A program made the translations under genes and the position numbers. Source: Prochlorococcus marinus str. MIT 0917 (GTDB lineage Bacteria > Cyanobacteriota > Cyanobacteriia > PCC-6307 > Cyanobiaceae). From it: 64,000 nucleotides of DNA. The notes under the pieces are model-generated. The model searched no databases. It saw only the letters and a program-made list of their open reading frames with translations, and was not told the origin of the DNA. How positions within the stretch are numbered: the stretch's first letter is position 1; the number at the start of each line of letters is the position of its first letter. The stretch spans positions 1,797,819 to 1,861,818 of the forward strand of contig NZ_CP114784.1 of the NCBI RefSeq assembly GCF_027359575.1, read 5' to 3'. Positions 26,884-36,507 of this stretch are shown piece by piece.

Positions 26884-27561
26884 GTGCATTTGTTAATTGC
26901 GGCTGCTGGGAGTGGAAGTCGAATGGGGGCTGATAGAAATAAGCTCCTTTTAAAGATTGCAGGTAAAACGGTTTTAGAGTGGACTTTGAAATCAGCTTTC
27001 GACGCTAAAACAATTTCTTGGATTGGAATTATTGGACAACCCAAAGACAAAGAAGCTATTTGTTCAATACTTGATAACTCAGTAAAGTCAGTTCAATGGA
27101 TAAATGGGGGATCTACAAGACAGCAGTCAGTTCAACTGGGATTAGCTGCCCTTCCATATGATGCTAAGTATGTGCTGATTCATGATGGAGCAAGATGCTT
27201 GGTGAAATCATTTGTTTTTGATGAAATCTCAAAGATTGTTTCCAAGGATCAATCTGTTATTGCTGCTTCACAAGTGACTGACACCATAAAAAGAGTGGAT
27301 AAAGATGGTGCGATTATTGAGAGCCCTCCTCGTTCAGACTTATGGGCGGCACAGACACCTCAAGGCTTTCCAGTAAATAAACTGAAGCATGCTCATAGTG
27401 AGGCGATCGCTAAAGGATGGAATGTAACCGATGATGCATCCTTATTTGAACGTTTGGGATTACCAGTGAAAATATATGATGCAGGACCTTCAAATATTAA
27501 AGTGACAACCCCATTTGATCTCGTAATAGCAGAGTCTTTATTGTCTACTTTAAAAGTCTAA
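26884..27561 (+). CDS. ispD: 2-C-methyl-D-erythritol 4-phosphate cytidylyltransferase
   Basis: Third enzyme of the MEP pathway, joining CTP to methylerythritol phosphate for isoprenoid supply (phytol, carotenoids, quinones). The 225-residue protein opens with the nucleotide-binding loop [15 protein letters not shown] at residues 6-20. The family motif [11 protein letters not shown] lies near residue 98 and TPQGF near residue 160. The start is GTG. The 3' end overlaps the convergent ldcA gene by 17 bases. Confidence 0.95.
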   Translation: MHLLIAAAGSGSRMGADRNKLLLKIAGKTVLEWTLKSAFDAKTISWIGIIGQPKDKEAICSILDNSVKSVQWINGGSTRQQSVQLGLAALPYDAKYVLIHDGARCLVKSFVFDEISKIVSKDQSVIAASQVTDTIKRVDKDGAIIESPPRSDLWAAQTPQGFPVNKLKHAHSEAIAKGWNVTDDASLFERLGLPVKIYDAGPSNIKVTTPFDLVIAESLLSTLKV

Positions 27562-28420
27562 GACTCCCACTGTCGCCATTCAAGATAGCTTGACTCCCTA
27601 GAGGAAGTGATGCGTTCCCACAACAGTGCCCAATGGGCAGATTTGAAACAATTGGGATTTTAAGGTCTTTTGTTCGATCTTTGAAAATATCAAGAAGCTC
27701 AAACGTCTTTGTTTTGTCGACGTCTTTCTCATTATCACAATTTGTAAATGAACCAAAACCTAAGCCGGATAGCTGTTGCAGAACACCAGCCAATCTTAGG
27801 TGAGTTAGCATTCTGTCAATTCTGTAGGGAGCTTCTCCAACATCCTCGATGATTAAAATTGATTTTTTGAGATTTGGTAGATGATCAGTCCCAATTAAGT
27901 GAGTTAGGACAGTGAGGTTGCCAACTATTATATGCCCCTTTGAGACCCCGCCTCCCCATGGATCTCCATAAATATCTGGTACACAATTGCCAAACAAAAT
28001 TGATTTGAGTCTGTCTTTACTCCAGTTTGGTTCGGATCCCAACGTTGTAATGAGTGGACCATGAACTCCTCCTTTCAATCCATCTGCTAGTCGTGCAAGA
28101 AGTAAAGAAGTTACATCAGAAAAGCCAATCATCCAACCTGCTTTCCATGGTTGCCTTTTTTCTAGCAATCTTGCCGATCCCCATCCACCTCTAGCAAAAA
28201 ACAAGAGAGGGTAATGATTGTTTGGGTGTAATTCATTAAATCTAACTTCATCATTACCAGCTAAGTAACCCCATGACCTATCTATTGCATCGATAGGGTT
28301 GCATATTAATCCCCACTCCTGAAGAACTTTGATCCCAGAGTGAAGATCTTCTTTTTTAGTTATTGGGGAACTTGCGGCAACTATGTGGAAAAGATCGCCT
28401 TTCTTTAGAGGCTCAGTCAT
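27545..28420 (-). CDS. LD-carboxypeptidase (peptidase family S66)
   Basis: Muramoyltetrapeptide carboxypeptidase-like enzyme that trims the terminal D-alanine of murein tetrapeptides during wall recycling. The 291-residue protein shows the S66 nucleophile motif [11 protein letters not shown], a serine protease using a Ser-His-Glu triad. The substrate-cleft segments [11 protein letters not shown] and [11 protein letters not shown] are also present, and the C-terminus has LPIGHCCGN. It is transcribed with ubiA upstream (20-base gap) and overlaps ispD tail to tail. Confidence 0.88.
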   Translation of the reverse strand: MTEPLKKGDLFHIVAASSPITKKEDLHSGIKVLQEWGLICNPIDAIDRSWGYLAGNDEVRFNELHPNNHYPLLFFARGGWGSARLLEKRQPWKAGWMIGFSDVTSLLLARLADGLKGGVHGPLITTLGSEPNWSKDRLKSILFGNCVPDIYGDPWGGGVSKGHIIVGNLTVLTHLIGTDHLPNLKKSILIIEDVGEAPYRIDRMLTHLRLAGVLQQLSGLGFGSFTNCDNEKDVDKTKTFELLDIFKDRTKDLKIPIVSNLPIGHCCGNASLPLGSQAILNGDSGSLRLLK

Positions 28421-28440
28421 TTATGTGCTAAAAAAATTGA

Positions 28441-29331
28441 TTAAATAAGCTTGCTAAAGATCATGCCAAGTAGCAATAAACTGCCAAGTCGCACTTGATT
28501 GCTGAAATGCAAACCCGAAGTCTTAATACCTTTTGATCTTGAACTTAATAAGAAGACCTCTCTTTGCATTCCTAAAGTAGTTATTAACCAAAAAGGCCAA
28601 TACATTAATCCTAAATTGGCTTTGAAAGCAGCAAGAGCTAGAAAAAAGCAGGTTAAAACGTAGCAAAAAGAAACTGTTTTTATTGACTTTTCCCCGAGAC
28701 TGAGCGCACTGCTGTTTAGACCAATTACTTTGTCTTCAATTTCATCTGCCATTGCATAAACAGTATCAAAGCCGAAAGTCCAAAAAACAGTTGCAAGCCA
28801 ACACAATACTAGTGTTACTCCCCCTGCTAAAGAAGATTCACTTGCGGCCCAAGGGATTAGAACTGAAAATCCCCAGCAAATAGAAAGAACAAGTTGGGGA
28901 TATTTAAACCATCTTTTCGCAGATGGATATAAAAGAATAAAAGGTAATGATAATGATGCAAGTAGAAGGCATAAATTTCTACTTCCTTGTGGGATTGAAA
29001 GAACTATAAAAAGACTAAAAAATAACATTAAAATTAGTATTATCCATGCAGTCTTTACAGATACTTTCCCATTGGCCAAAGGTCTCTTTTTTGTTCTTAT
29101 TACCTTCCTGTCAAACTTTCTGTCCCAAATATCATTAGCGATACATCCTGCACCGCTTACAAATAATCCGCCTAGAATTATTATTCCCAAAACAAATAGA
29201 GAAGGAGGGGCTGTAGGAGTTAACCAAAGAGACCAGCCAGCAGGGATGAGAAGTATTAATCTTCCGCTGGGTTTGTTCCATCTAAGAAGTTGGAAATAAT
29301 ATCCCATTTTTTGGGTAAGAAGATTATTCAC
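28441..29331 (-). CDS. ubiA: 4-hydroxybenzoate polyprenyltransferase (UbiA)
   Basis: Membrane prenyltransferase that attaches a polyprenyl chain to 4-hydroxybenzoate; in cyanobacteria this is the early step of plastoquinone synthesis. The 296-residue protein has eight to nine helices. The first Asp motif is NDIWDRKFDRKVIRTKKRPLA near residue 66, and the second is YAMADEIEDKVIG. The start is GTG; a later ATG at residue 9 (MGYYFQLLRW) is possible. The neighbour ppx is divergent across 85 bases. Confidence 0.92.
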   Translation of the reverse strand: MNNLLTQKMGYYFQLLRWNKPSGRLILLIPAGWSLWLTPTAPPSLFVLGIIILGGLFVSGAGCIANDIWDRKFDRKVIRTKKRPLANGKVSVKTAWIILILMLFFSLFIVLSIPQGSRNLCLLLASLSLPFILLYPSAKRWFKYPQLVLSICWGFSVLIPWAASESSLAGGVTLVLCWLATVFWTFGFDTVYAMADEIEDKVIGLNSSALSLGEKSIKTVSFCYVLTCFFLALAAFKANLGLMYWPFWLITTLGMQREVFLLSSRSKGIKTSGLHFSNQVRLGSLLLLGMIFSKLI

Positions 29332-29458
29332 GAAAATTCAAATTGATAATGATTTATAAGGCCTTCTCAATGGGGTGCTGAGGGTGTCAGAGTATTGAGG
29401 TTCAACCTACTCATTTATGTTAGGTGACTTCATAAATAATTCCTTGGAAGGAAATTCT

Positions 29459-31051
29459 ATGGAATTGGATCTTGGAGAAAATCCAGATACTGAATTATGT
29501 CGTGTGGCAACAATTGATATTGGCACCAACTCCACTCATTTATTAATTGCAAAGATCGAGCGAAAATTAAATACTTTTAGTATTGAACTTGCAGAGAAAT
29601 CGACAACACGACTAGGAGAAAGAGATCCTCAGACGGGAGAACTTACTTCTCTTGCTATGAATAGGGCTTTCTCAACGTTAAAGAGGTTTAAGGATTTATC
29701 AGAAAGTTATAAAGTTGAGAGTCTTATTATTGCCGCTACAAGTGCGGTTAGAGAAGCACCAAATGGGAAAATCTTTATTTCTGAAATAAAAAATAAGATA
29801 GGCTTAGATGTTGAATTGATAAGTGGAGCAGAGGAAGCAAGATTAATTTATCTAGGTGTATTATCAGGCATGCAATTTGGAAATAAACCTCATCTGGTGC
29901 TTGATATTGGAGGAGGTTCGACAGAATTAATCCTTGCTGATAGTTCTGAAGCACGAGCATTAACAAGTACAAAGATTGGAGCAGTAAGATTACAAAGAGA
30001 ATTTATTAAAAAAGATCCAATATCCTCTCAGACTGAATTGTTTTTAAGGTCATTTATTAGAGGCTCTATGGAGTCTGCAATTGATAAAATATCTAAGAGA
30101 ATTGAAGTAGGTGAAACACCAGTTTTGGTCGCAACTAGTGGAACTGCTATGGCTATTGGTGCATTAATATCTCATAAAGAAAATCATATTCAATCAAAAT
30201 TACAAGGATATAAAATCCCAAAAACTAATTTAGATATAATTGTTAGTCAGTTAGTGAAAATGACACCTTCTGAACGAAGTGAATTATCCACATTAAGTGA
30301 AAGAAGATCTGAAATTATTGTCCCTGGGGCTTTGATTTTACAAACCATAATGAATATGGTTAATGTTAATGAAATTATTTTAAGTGAGAGAGCTCTTAGG
30401 GAAGGATTAGTTGTTGATTGGATGTGTCGAAATAATTATTTAAAAGATCAGTTGAGCTTTCAAGGGTCAATAAGAGAAAGAACAGTTATTCATCAATCGA
30501 AAAGATTTGGTGTTAATTCAAAAAGATCAAAAAGGGTATCAGAATTTGCCCTTGCTTTTTATGATCAGACAAGAGGGGTTTTGCATAATGATAATGGTGA
30601 TGGTAGAGATCTTTTGTGGGCAGCCGCTAAACTTCACGCTTGTGGAAAACATATTAATATCAGTTCCTATCACAAACATTCGTGGTATTTAATTAAACAT
30701 GGTGAGCTTTTAGGATATTCCCAAAGTGAGCATTTAATGGTCGCTGCTATTGCAAGGTATCACAGAAAAAGTTTTCCAAAAAAAAGACATGAATCTTGGC
30801 AATTATTGATTGAAGAAAGTCACAGAAGCTTAGTTGCCGAAATGTCTGTACTTCTTCGACTCTCATGCTCTTTGGATAGAAGACCAGAACCTTTGATTTC
30901 AAAGATAGTTATTGTAGCTAATAATAAAACAGTTAATATAGAGCTAATTCCTAATGACTTAGGCCAAAATTTAGATCTTGAGAAATGGAGTTTAAATAAG
31001 GCAATTTTACTAATTAAGAAAATTAAGGACGTTCAGATAAATATACTTTAA
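29459..31051 (+). CDS. ppx: exopolyphosphatase (Ppx/GppA family)
   Basis: Releases phosphate from polyphosphate or hydrolyses pppGpp; the family cannot be split by sequence alone, though the two-domain length favours Ppx. The ASKHA phosphate loops are DIGTNSTHLLIAKI near the N-terminus and LDIGGGSTELIL near residue 155. An HD-like helical C-terminal domain follows (LHACGKHINISSYHKH). The frame is open to an ATG at 29417, but GGAAGG seven bases before the ATG at 29459 supports the latter. Its stop overlaps the convergent RodZ-like gene by 4 bases. Confidence 0.9.
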   Translation: MELDLGENPDTELCRVATIDIGTNSTHLLIAKIERKLNTFSIELAEKSTTRLGERDPQTGELTSLAMNRAFSTLKRFKDLSESYKVESLIIAATSAVREAPNGKIFISEIKNKIGLDVELISGAEEARLIYLGVLSGMQFGNKPHLVLDIGGGSTELILADSSEARALTSTKIGAVRLQREFIKKDPISSQTELFLRSFIRGSMESAIDKISKRIEVGETPVLVATSGTAMAIGALISHKENHIQSKLQGYKIPKTNLDIIVSQLVKMTPSERSELSTLSERRSEIIVPGALILQTIMNMVNVNEIILSERALREGLVVDWMCRNNYLKDQLSFQGSIRERTVIHQSKRFGVNSKRSKRVSEFALAFYDQTRGVLHNDNGDGRDLLWAAAKLHACGKHINISSYHKHSWYLIKHGELLGYSQSEHLMVAAIARYHRKSFPKKRHESWQLLIEESHRSLVAEMSVLLRLSCSLDRRPEPLISKIVIVANNKTVNIELIPNDLGQNLDLEKWSLNKAILLIKKIKDVQINIL

Positions 31052-31542
31052 TAAGATATCTTTTTGTCTGATAATAAGATATCACTTCGCTGATTATTAA
31101 TTGAATCATTTTGACCTTTTTGTATATATTTTACTAGCATAATTGAAGTAAATAATCCTAAAGCACCCGATAAAATTACTATGCTAAATGGATTGAAATT
31201 TCTTTTTTTTCTAGTATTCTTTTTCTTAATCACTGGGCTAGGTTGAGACTCATTGTTTTTTTCATTAAGTTCTTCAAGAATAAAACTTGTATCTATGTTC
31301 AATTTCTCGGCAATTCTTCGAACCATTGCCCTAATAAAAACTTTTTCAGGAAGTGCGCTTTCATTTCCTGATTCAATTGCAATCAATTGTTCTTTCCCAA
31401 TTCTGAGAGATGAAGATAGATCCTCTAGTGAAAGATTTCTACTTTGCCGGGCTTCTCTTAGGAACTCACCAACAGTTCGTAATGCAGATTTTTTATTTGC
31501 GACATGAGTACTATCGCTTTTTCTTTCTTCACTTTTTTCCAA
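31048..31542 (-). CDS. RodZ-like HTH membrane protein, short form
   Basis: A 164-residue protein read from a TTG start. Residues about 20-85 form an HTH_25 domain (GEFLREARQSRNLSLEDLSSS through ALPEKVFIRAMVRRIAEKL), as in RodZ, which links the actin-like MreB to the wall machinery. One membrane helix follows (SIVILSGALGLFTSIMLVKYI). The periplasmic domain of standard RodZ is missing: only about 20 residues follow the helix. A MreB-linked role is inferred from the family. Confidence 0.75.
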   Translation of the reverse strand: MEKSEERKSDSTHVANKKSALRTVGEFLREARQSRNLSLEDLSSSLRIGKEQLIAIESGNESALPEKVFIRAMVRRIAEKLNIDTSFILEELNEKNNESQPSPVIKKKNTRKKRNFNPFSIVILSGALGLFTSIMLVKYIQKGQNDSINNQRSDILLSDKKISY

Positions 31543-31659
31543 TTAAAAACCCTTTTGTGTAACAAGTACATTCTAAAGGCTCTGTAAAGTCGTTTGTCTC
31601 TAAAAGATAATTTATCTTTGGCTGTAATGTTGATAAAATATAGTCCGTATTTTTTCTAT

Positions 31660-32412
31660 TTAACTCGACCTAAATAAATGTGAATGAGTAGGATTATAAA
31701 GCTTTGACCGATTATTACCTATCTTTAATGTTGGACTAATTATATATAATGTTGTTCTGATTAAATTTTTTTCTTGAGATGTTTTTGCCATCTCACTCAA
31801 AGGTATTACTTTTATCCATTCATCTGGCCAAGTTACTCTATATGCAATTGCTACAGGAGTATTCGGAGGATAATACTTTATAAGTATGGATTGCACTTCT
31901 TCTATATGTCTTGCACTTAGGTAAAGGCATAAAGAAGATTGAATAGATGCTAGCTTTTGAAGACCTTCCTTCTCTGGTTTGCCTGTCCTGCCATCAGCTC
32001 GGCTAAGTATTATTGTTTGGGTTAAATCTGGAATTGTTAGTTCGAATCCTAAAGTTGCTGCTGTTGCTTGATAGGCGCTTACTCCTGGAACCACTTCTAC
32101 CTCAATTCCTTCATCATTTAATCTACATATTTGTTCTGATATGGCTCCATATAAGCAAGGATCACCATCATGGAGACGAACAATTTTTTTACCTTCCTTA
32201 TGCTTTTTAATTAAGATTAAAAGGATCTCTTCAAGAGTTAATGAACTTGTCTTTATCTTTTCACAATCATCTTTGACAAGTTTAGTTATTTGTATAGGGA
32301 TGAGAGAGTCTGTCCAAACAAGAACATCGGCTGATTTTAGTCTTTGTTGAGCTCTTATTGTCATCAAGTCTAAAGCGCCTGGGCCTGCTCCCACAATTGA
32401 AATCGGATTCAT
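31660..32412 (-). CDS. cobM: precorrin-4 C11-methyltransferase
   Basis: SAM-dependent methyltransferase of corrin ring synthesis, transferring a methyl to C11. The 250-residue tetrapyrrole-methylase fold shows [17 protein letters not shown] at the N-terminus, [14 protein letters not shown] near residue 80 and [16 protein letters not shown] near residue 104, the usual sites of this family. It overlaps lgt by the ATGA junction. The organism therefore builds its own corrin, consistent with the CobT-like gene near 13 kb. Confidence 0.92.
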   Translation of the reverse strand: MNPISIVGAGPGALDLMTIRAQQRLKSADVLVWTDSLIPIQITKLVKDDCEKIKTSSLTLEEILLILIKKHKEGKKIVRLHDGDPCLYGAISEQICRLNDEGIEVEVVPGVSAYQATAATLGFELTIPDLTQTIILSRADGRTGKPEKEGLQKLASIQSSLCLYLSARHIEEVQSILIKYYPPNTPVAIAYRVTWPDEWIKVIPLSEMAKTSQEKNLIRTTLYIISPTLKIGNNRSKLYNPTHSHLFRSS

Positions 32413-33320
32413 TGATTTCTTTTATTAATTAAGGAAGGATCAGGGAGTGCTTTTTTAGAAATATAAATTCTCCATATTCCTAATAAACCTGCACTAATTA
32501 AAAATAAGCTAATTAATTGTGCTATTCGTAGTCCTCCCTCACAAAAAGGTGGAACCCCACCCAAGCAGAGAGGATCAGTTCTTAAGGATTCTATCCACAA
32601 CCTGCCTAAACTGTAAGTGATTAAATATAAGCAACTTAAGCTGCCAGATGGCAACTTAATTTCTCTTCTATTTGCCTTTCTAAAAAGAAAAATAAGTATG
32701 CCAAAAACAAAAATATTCCATACTGATTCATAAAGAAAGGTAGGGTGAAAATAATCTTGCGTTGAGAAAATTTCTGGCCTAAATCTATAAGGTATAAATA
32801 ATTTCCAGGGTAAATTTGTAGGTATCCCAAAAGCTTCATTATTAAAAAAATTTCCCCATCTACCTATTGCTTGGCCTAATGCAACTGAGGGGACCAAAAC
32901 ATCTATAACATCCCAAAAAGGTTCTTTTCTCCAGCGGCAAAAAAATATAATGGATAGTGTACCCATAATCAGTGCACCATGAATTGCAATTCCTCCTCCC
33001 CAAATTTCTATCGCACTAGGAATAGGAATATTTAAGTTCAGTAAATTAAGAGAACTCCAGAAGTTTTTACCCGTGTAGTTTCTCCATTCGAATGCAACAT
33101 AATAAATTCTTGCACCAATTACAGATGACAAAACTAAAATAGGAAGTAAATCGTTAATAAGGCTTTTTTTTAATCCTTTTTCTAAAGCTAACTCACCTGA
33201 TAAATTTAAACCTAATAAAACTGAAATAGCTATTAGTAATCCATACCACCTTAATGAAAAGGGCCCCAGTTGAAACAACTCAGGCCCAGGTGATCTAAGC
33301 GCTAAAAAAATATTTTCCAT
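32409..33320 (-). CDS. lgt: prolipoprotein diacylglyceryl transferase
   Basis: Transfers diacylglycerol to the lipobox cysteine of prolipoproteins at the inner membrane. The roughly 303-residue protein has seven helices. The Lgt signature [13 protein letters not shown] is present, with further family segments [15 protein letters not shown] and [12 protein letters not shown] start at the ATG at 33320; a TTG directly upstream adds one residue. It lies 13 bases after petA and overlaps cobM, so the order petC-petA-lgt-cobM looks like one transcript. Confidence 0.94.
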   Translation of the reverse strand: MENIFLALRSPGPELFQLGPFSLRWYGLLIAISVLLGLNLSGELALEKGLKKSLINDLLPILVLSSVIGARIYYVAFEWRNYTGKNFWSSLNLLNLNIPIPSAIEIWGGGIAIHGALIMGTLSIIFFCRWRKEPFWDVIDVLVPSVALGQAIGRWGNFFNNEAFGIPTNLPWKLFIPYRFRPEIFSTQDYFHPTFLYESVWNIFVFGILIFLFRKANRREIKLPSGSLSCLYLITYSLGRLWIESLRTDPLCLGGVPPFCEGGLRIAQLISLFLISAGLLGIWRIYISKKALPDPSLINKRNQ

Positions 33321-33333
33321 CAACTATTTTAAT

Positions 33334-34299
33334 TTATATTCCTTCAGCAGCTTGAACTTTTTCTACTTGTTTCTTTTTAAGAACTAGCATTATTTGGGAT
33401 AAACCCACTCCAATAAAGAAAATTATCATACCAATAACTCTTGCCTTACTTTGTAAAACTATTTCCTTGTCAAGTTGACCAAAGCCACCAACATTTGGGT
33501 CTTCAGTTAATTTTGCACCTTTCTCAACAGTGTCACCTTCTTTTATTAATAATGAAGTACCGGCAGGAAGATTTTCAGTAAAACTTTCTCCTTCTTCATT
33601 GTTTATATTAATTATTTGTGTTCCATCTTCGTTGGTTTCTATTGAAGTTATTGTCCCTGAATTTGTTGCCGTAAACAAATTGTTATTGCTCTTCTCACCA
33701 GTTGGATAAACTTGACCTCTCCCTCTATTACCTCCTACATGAATTGAATACTTTCCAAAATTATAATTGCTGTCTTTTCTAGGATCAGGTGATAAGACAG
33801 GGAACACAATCTCTCTATTTTGATCCCCAGGTAAAGGTCCTACTAAAATAATATTTTCTTGTTCCTCGCTGTATTGGGTGAAGTAAACACCTTGTGTCTC
33901 TTCTTTTATTTCATCAGTCCATCTTTCTTGAGGAGCAAGCTTAAATCCATCTGGAAGCATTACAACGGCTCCAACTTGGAGAGGAACTTTGCTTCCATCA
34001 GCTCCAATCTCTTGCAGGTCCTTTTTATAAGGTATTTCTACTACTGTTTTAAAAACACTATCAGCACCAACTGCCTGAGGCACTTCAGCTCTCGTTGGCA
34101 TACTTGCTACATGACAATTAGCGCAAACAATTTTTCCAGTTGCTTCTCTAGGATTTTCAAATTTTTGTTGTGCCCAAAATGGGTATGCCCAAGTTGGTTG
34201 AGGAATTACAAATATTGAAAATCCGATAAAAACTGAAAAGAGAAAAAGTTTTAATGAACGACTCATGATTTTAGAAATGGTATTGAAGTTTTTTTTCAT
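33334..34299 (-). CDS. petA: cytochrome f
   Basis: Haem protein of the cytochrome b6f complex that passes electrons to plastocyanin or cytochrome c6. A signal peptide ends at about residue 38 (QPTWA), leaving Tyr39 as the mature N-terminus and axial haem ligand. The covalent haem site is CANCH, residues 59-63. A single C-terminal membrane helix ([20 protein letters not shown]) anchors it. The ATG at 34299 adds 11 residues before a second Met. It lies 7 bases after petC, the usual petCA pair. Confidence 0.97.
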   Translation of the reverse strand: MKKNFNTISKIMSRSLKLFLFSVFIGFSIFVIPQPTWAYPFWAQQKFENPREATGKIVCANCHVASMPTRAEVPQAVGADSVFKTVVEIPYKKDLQEIGADGSKVPLQVGAVVMLPDGFKLAPQERWTDEIKEETQGVYFTQYSEEQENIILVGPLPGDQNREIVFPVLSPDPRKDSNYNFGKYSIHVGGNRGRGQVYPTGEKSNNNLFTATNSGTITSIETNEDGTQIININNEEGESFTENLPAGTSLLIKEGDTVEKGAKLTEDPNVGGFGQLDKEIVLQSKARVIGMIIFFIGVGLSQIMLVLKKKQVEKVQAAEGI

Positions 34300-34306
34300 T
34301 TATTTA

Positions 34307-34843
34307 TCATCCCCACCAAGGATCAGTACCAGTTCGGAAATCAGTTTCTGTCCACTGACTTACTAGCACTTGATCATCCTCAACTGATACATGAGCTATA
34401 GCTAGAGATAGAGGGGCTGGTCCTCTTACAACTTTTCCTGTGGAATCATATTGACTTCCATGACATGGACACATGTATTTATTTGCTCCGCTATTCCATG
34501 GCACTACACAACCAAGGTGAGTACAAATCGCATTAATTCCGTAACTAGTAATTGCATCTTCACCTTCAACTATTAGGTAGGTCGGATCACCCTTAAGTCC
34601 TTGAACCAAACTTCTATCACCAACTGGATGGGTTGATAGCCAACCACTTGCACTTACATTGTTTCCTAACTCATCTTTTGCATTTGTTCCACCACCACCA
34701 CCACCGGCCCTATAAGGAGTGAAGTATTGAGCTACTGGATATAATGCTCCTAAAGCAACCCCTGTAACTGTTCCAAAGGTAAGCAGATTCATGAACTGCC
34801 TTCTGCCCATTGAGGGCACATCTGCAGTTGTCATTTGTGTCAT
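34307..34843 (-). CDS. petC: Rieske iron-sulfur protein of cytochrome b6f
   Basis: Holds the 2Fe-2S cluster that takes electrons from plastoquinol. The 178-residue protein has a Tat-like N-terminus (GRRQFMN) and one membrane helix, then a Gly-rich hinge at residues 46-52. The cluster ligands are complete: C107-T-H109-L-G-C112 and C125-P-C127-H128-G-S. It is the first gene of petCA and is divergent from the DUF3067 gene across 83 bases, where promoters for both should lie. Confidence 0.97.
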   Translation of the reverse strand: MTQMTTADVPSMGRRQFMNLLTFGTVTGVALGALYPVAQYFTPYRAGGGGGGTNAKDELGNNVSASGWLSTHPVGDRSLVQGLKGDPTYLIVEGEDAITSYGINAICTHLGCVVPWNSGANKYMCPCHGSQYDSTGKVVRGPAPLSLAIAHVSVEDDQVLVSQWTETDFRTGTDPWWG

Positions 34844-34926
34844 TACAGACGTTCACCTATAAATAGATATTAGACCAGAATGGACACATAAAGGGTTATT
34901 AATCTCTGCCAAGACTAGGTTTTGAA

Positions 34927-35289
34927 ATGAGTTTTGAATTTAATGCGTCAAATTTTGGTCGTTATTCTTCTTCAATTCCATTGGAAGCAGAAGAGGTGAT
35001 GAAGTGCTTAAGAAGGCGTTGGGGCGTAACATATGATTTGCGATTGTTAATAAAAAGAGACCGAATATATTTGCAAATGATGTGGGGATTTTTAGAACAA
35101 CAGTCTTTTCCTATAGATGAAGAGACCTTTAAAGAAAATTTAAATCGAACCTTAGAAGTAATTAACCGTGCTGGTCAATCAAATGTTGTTAGAAATTGGC
35201 TAGAAAATGTTCAGGCTAAACCAAGATTAGGTAAAGCTATTACATTGACTTTGCCTATGGATCAAAGGATGGAAGAATTTGTCCTTTGA
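34927..35289 (+). CDS. DUF3067-like cyanobacterial protein
   Basis: A soluble 120-residue protein with no membrane helix. It resembles the DUF3067 family, found in cyanobacteria and chloroplast lineages (RRRWGVTYDLRLLIKRDRIYLQMMWGFLEQQSFP in the first half). Function is not known to me. Divergent placement from petCA hints at a link to cytochrome b6f, but that is context only. The 3' end overlaps the convergent tatC gene by 35 bases. Confidence 0.72.
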   Translation: MSFEFNASNFGRYSSSIPLEAEEVMKCLRRRWGVTYDLRLLIKRDRIYLQMMWGFLEQQSFPIDEETFKENLNRTLEVINRAGQSNVVRNWLENVQAKPRLGKAITLTLPMDQRMEEFVL

Positions 35290-35974
35290 TATTTGTTGTT
35301 AAGGCAACTAAACCAATTCCAACAAAAAACAAAAAAGTTATCGATGTTGATAAAAGAAGCATGGTTATTGGATCAGTTGATGGAGTTAAAACGGCTCCTG
35401 CAATGGCTGAGGACATCACTACAAATCTCCACGCCGATAACATCTTTTTCCAAGAAATTATTTCAAAGAAACCTAAAATTAATTGAAGTATTGGTAATTG
35501 GAAGGCCAGACCAGTTGAAAGCATGAGTAGAAGGACAAAATCTAAATACTTTTCTATTGACCATAGTGGCTCAACAACATCGGCCCCATAACTTATTAGA
35601 AATCCCAAGGCTGCAGGTATCAAAGCCTTCCAAGCGAAGAAAATTCCTAAAAAAAATAAAATTGCTGAACCAGCAACTGATGGAGCTATCAAAACCTTCT
35701 CTTTTTTAGTTAGACCTGGAAGGATGAACTTTAAAAATTGGTAAAGTATGAAAGGAAGAGAAAGAGTAAGCCCACCATAACCTGCAACTTTTATTGAAGT
35801 AAATAAAAATTCACCAGGTGCTACTTGTAAAAATTTTATTTTCCCCGCTGGCATCTCTAATGCTTGTACAAGTTTCCTAACAAATAGCAAGCAAAAACCA
35901 GATGAAAGAAGAACTGAAATAAGACTTTTTAGGATCCTTTGTCGAAGTTCTTCAAGATGATCAATTAAAGGCAT
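35255..35974 (-). CDS. tatC: Sec-independent protein translocase TatC
   Basis: Membrane receptor of the twin-arginine pathway, which exports folded proteins such as the Rieske protein. The 239-residue protein has six helices and the conserved start MPLIDHLEELRQRI, with the LPFILYQFLKFILPGL loop and the AWRFVVMSSAIAGAVLTPSTDP segment. The frame stays open for about 40 codons upstream but offers no ATG, GTG or TTG, so the ATG at 35974 is taken. It overlaps DUF3067 tail to tail. Confidence 0.94.
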   Translation of the reverse strand: MPLIDHLEELRQRILKSLISVLLSSGFCLLFVRKLVQALEMPAGKIKFLQVAPGEFLFTSIKVAGYGGLTLSLPFILYQFLKFILPGLTKKEKVLIAPSVAGSAILFFLGIFFAWKALIPAALGFLISYGADVVEPLWSIEKYLDFVLLLMLSTGLAFQLPILQLILGFFEIISWKKMLSAWRFVVMSSAIAGAVLTPSTDPITMLLLSTSITFLFFVGIGLVALTTNIKGQILPSFDP

Positions 35975-36112
35975 CTCAAAAGATTGAGATGCCTCATATG
36001 AATTAGCTTTTTCCTTGATCCTTATAGGAGGAGGAGCTTTTGAAATATTTTCTTTTTTGTTAGAGCTATTCAGGTTGATTTAGCTTAATAGTTTTATTTT
36101 AGTAGGAAATTG

Positions 36113-36131
36113 AGTTAGTTAAGTACTAACT
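36113..36131. repeat. inverted repeat upstream of tatC
   Basis: AGTTAGT (36113-36119) and ACTAACT (36125-36131) are perfect inverted copies around a TAAGT loop. They lie in the 240-base gap between tatC and the 83-residue gene, which otherwise shows only AT-rich sequence. No T-run follows directly, so operator or leader hairpin are both possible. Confidence 0.3.
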
Positions 36132-36214
36132 AATAAATTTTGCTAGATAGCTAGATATTTTAGAAGATATAAATAGATAAATTATTTATGATTCGTCTAT
36201 CGAGATAGATTGTT

Positions 36215-36466
36215 TTAATTGTTTTTTGTTGGGTCAGGCAGAATAAAAGGAGGACAATCATTTAGTGAAGATTCACCATAACTAGCATATTCTTTATACC
36301 CACCCATTTTCCCGTTGGTTTTCATTAAAGCGCTTGTAAATGCTAATAAAAGAAAGACTGTGGGAGCACCAATGATTAAAGCAGCACCAAATAAATATCC
36401 AATTAAAAATTCTGGGAAAGTGTGATTACCAAGAAACTCATGAGTGCCTAGTAAAAAGTCAATCAT
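36215..36466 (-). CDS. small single-pass membrane protein of unknown function
   Basis: An 83-residue protein with one long hydrophobic helix (residues about 19-47, FLIGYLFGAALIIGAPTVF onward). A polar C-terminal tail contains GGYKEYASYGESSLNDCPPF and one cysteine. I do not recognise it. Its size and shape resemble small photosynthetic or NDH-1 subunits, but no signature of a known one is visible. It sits between rqcH (41 bases) and tatC on the same strand. Confidence 0.6.
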   Translation of the reverse strand: MIDFLLGTHEFLGNHTFPEFLIGYLFGAALIIGAPTVFLLLAFTSALMKTNGKMGGYKEYASYGESSLNDCPPFILPDPTKNN

Positions 36467-36507
36467 TTAAAACTGGTCTAATGAAGATGATAGTACGACA
36501 TTGAAGT

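Noticed and set aside
31603-31619. AAAGATAA/TTATCTTT inverted repeat after cobM
   Set aside because: The arms are one base apart and purely AT-rich apart from one G-C pair, with only a short T-run; too weak to call a terminator.
36195-36235. TCTATC/GATAGA hairpin followed by a T-rich run after the 83-residue gene
   Set aside because: The T-rich side lies on the plus strand, where no gene ends here; the stem is short and the two-base loop is sterically poor.
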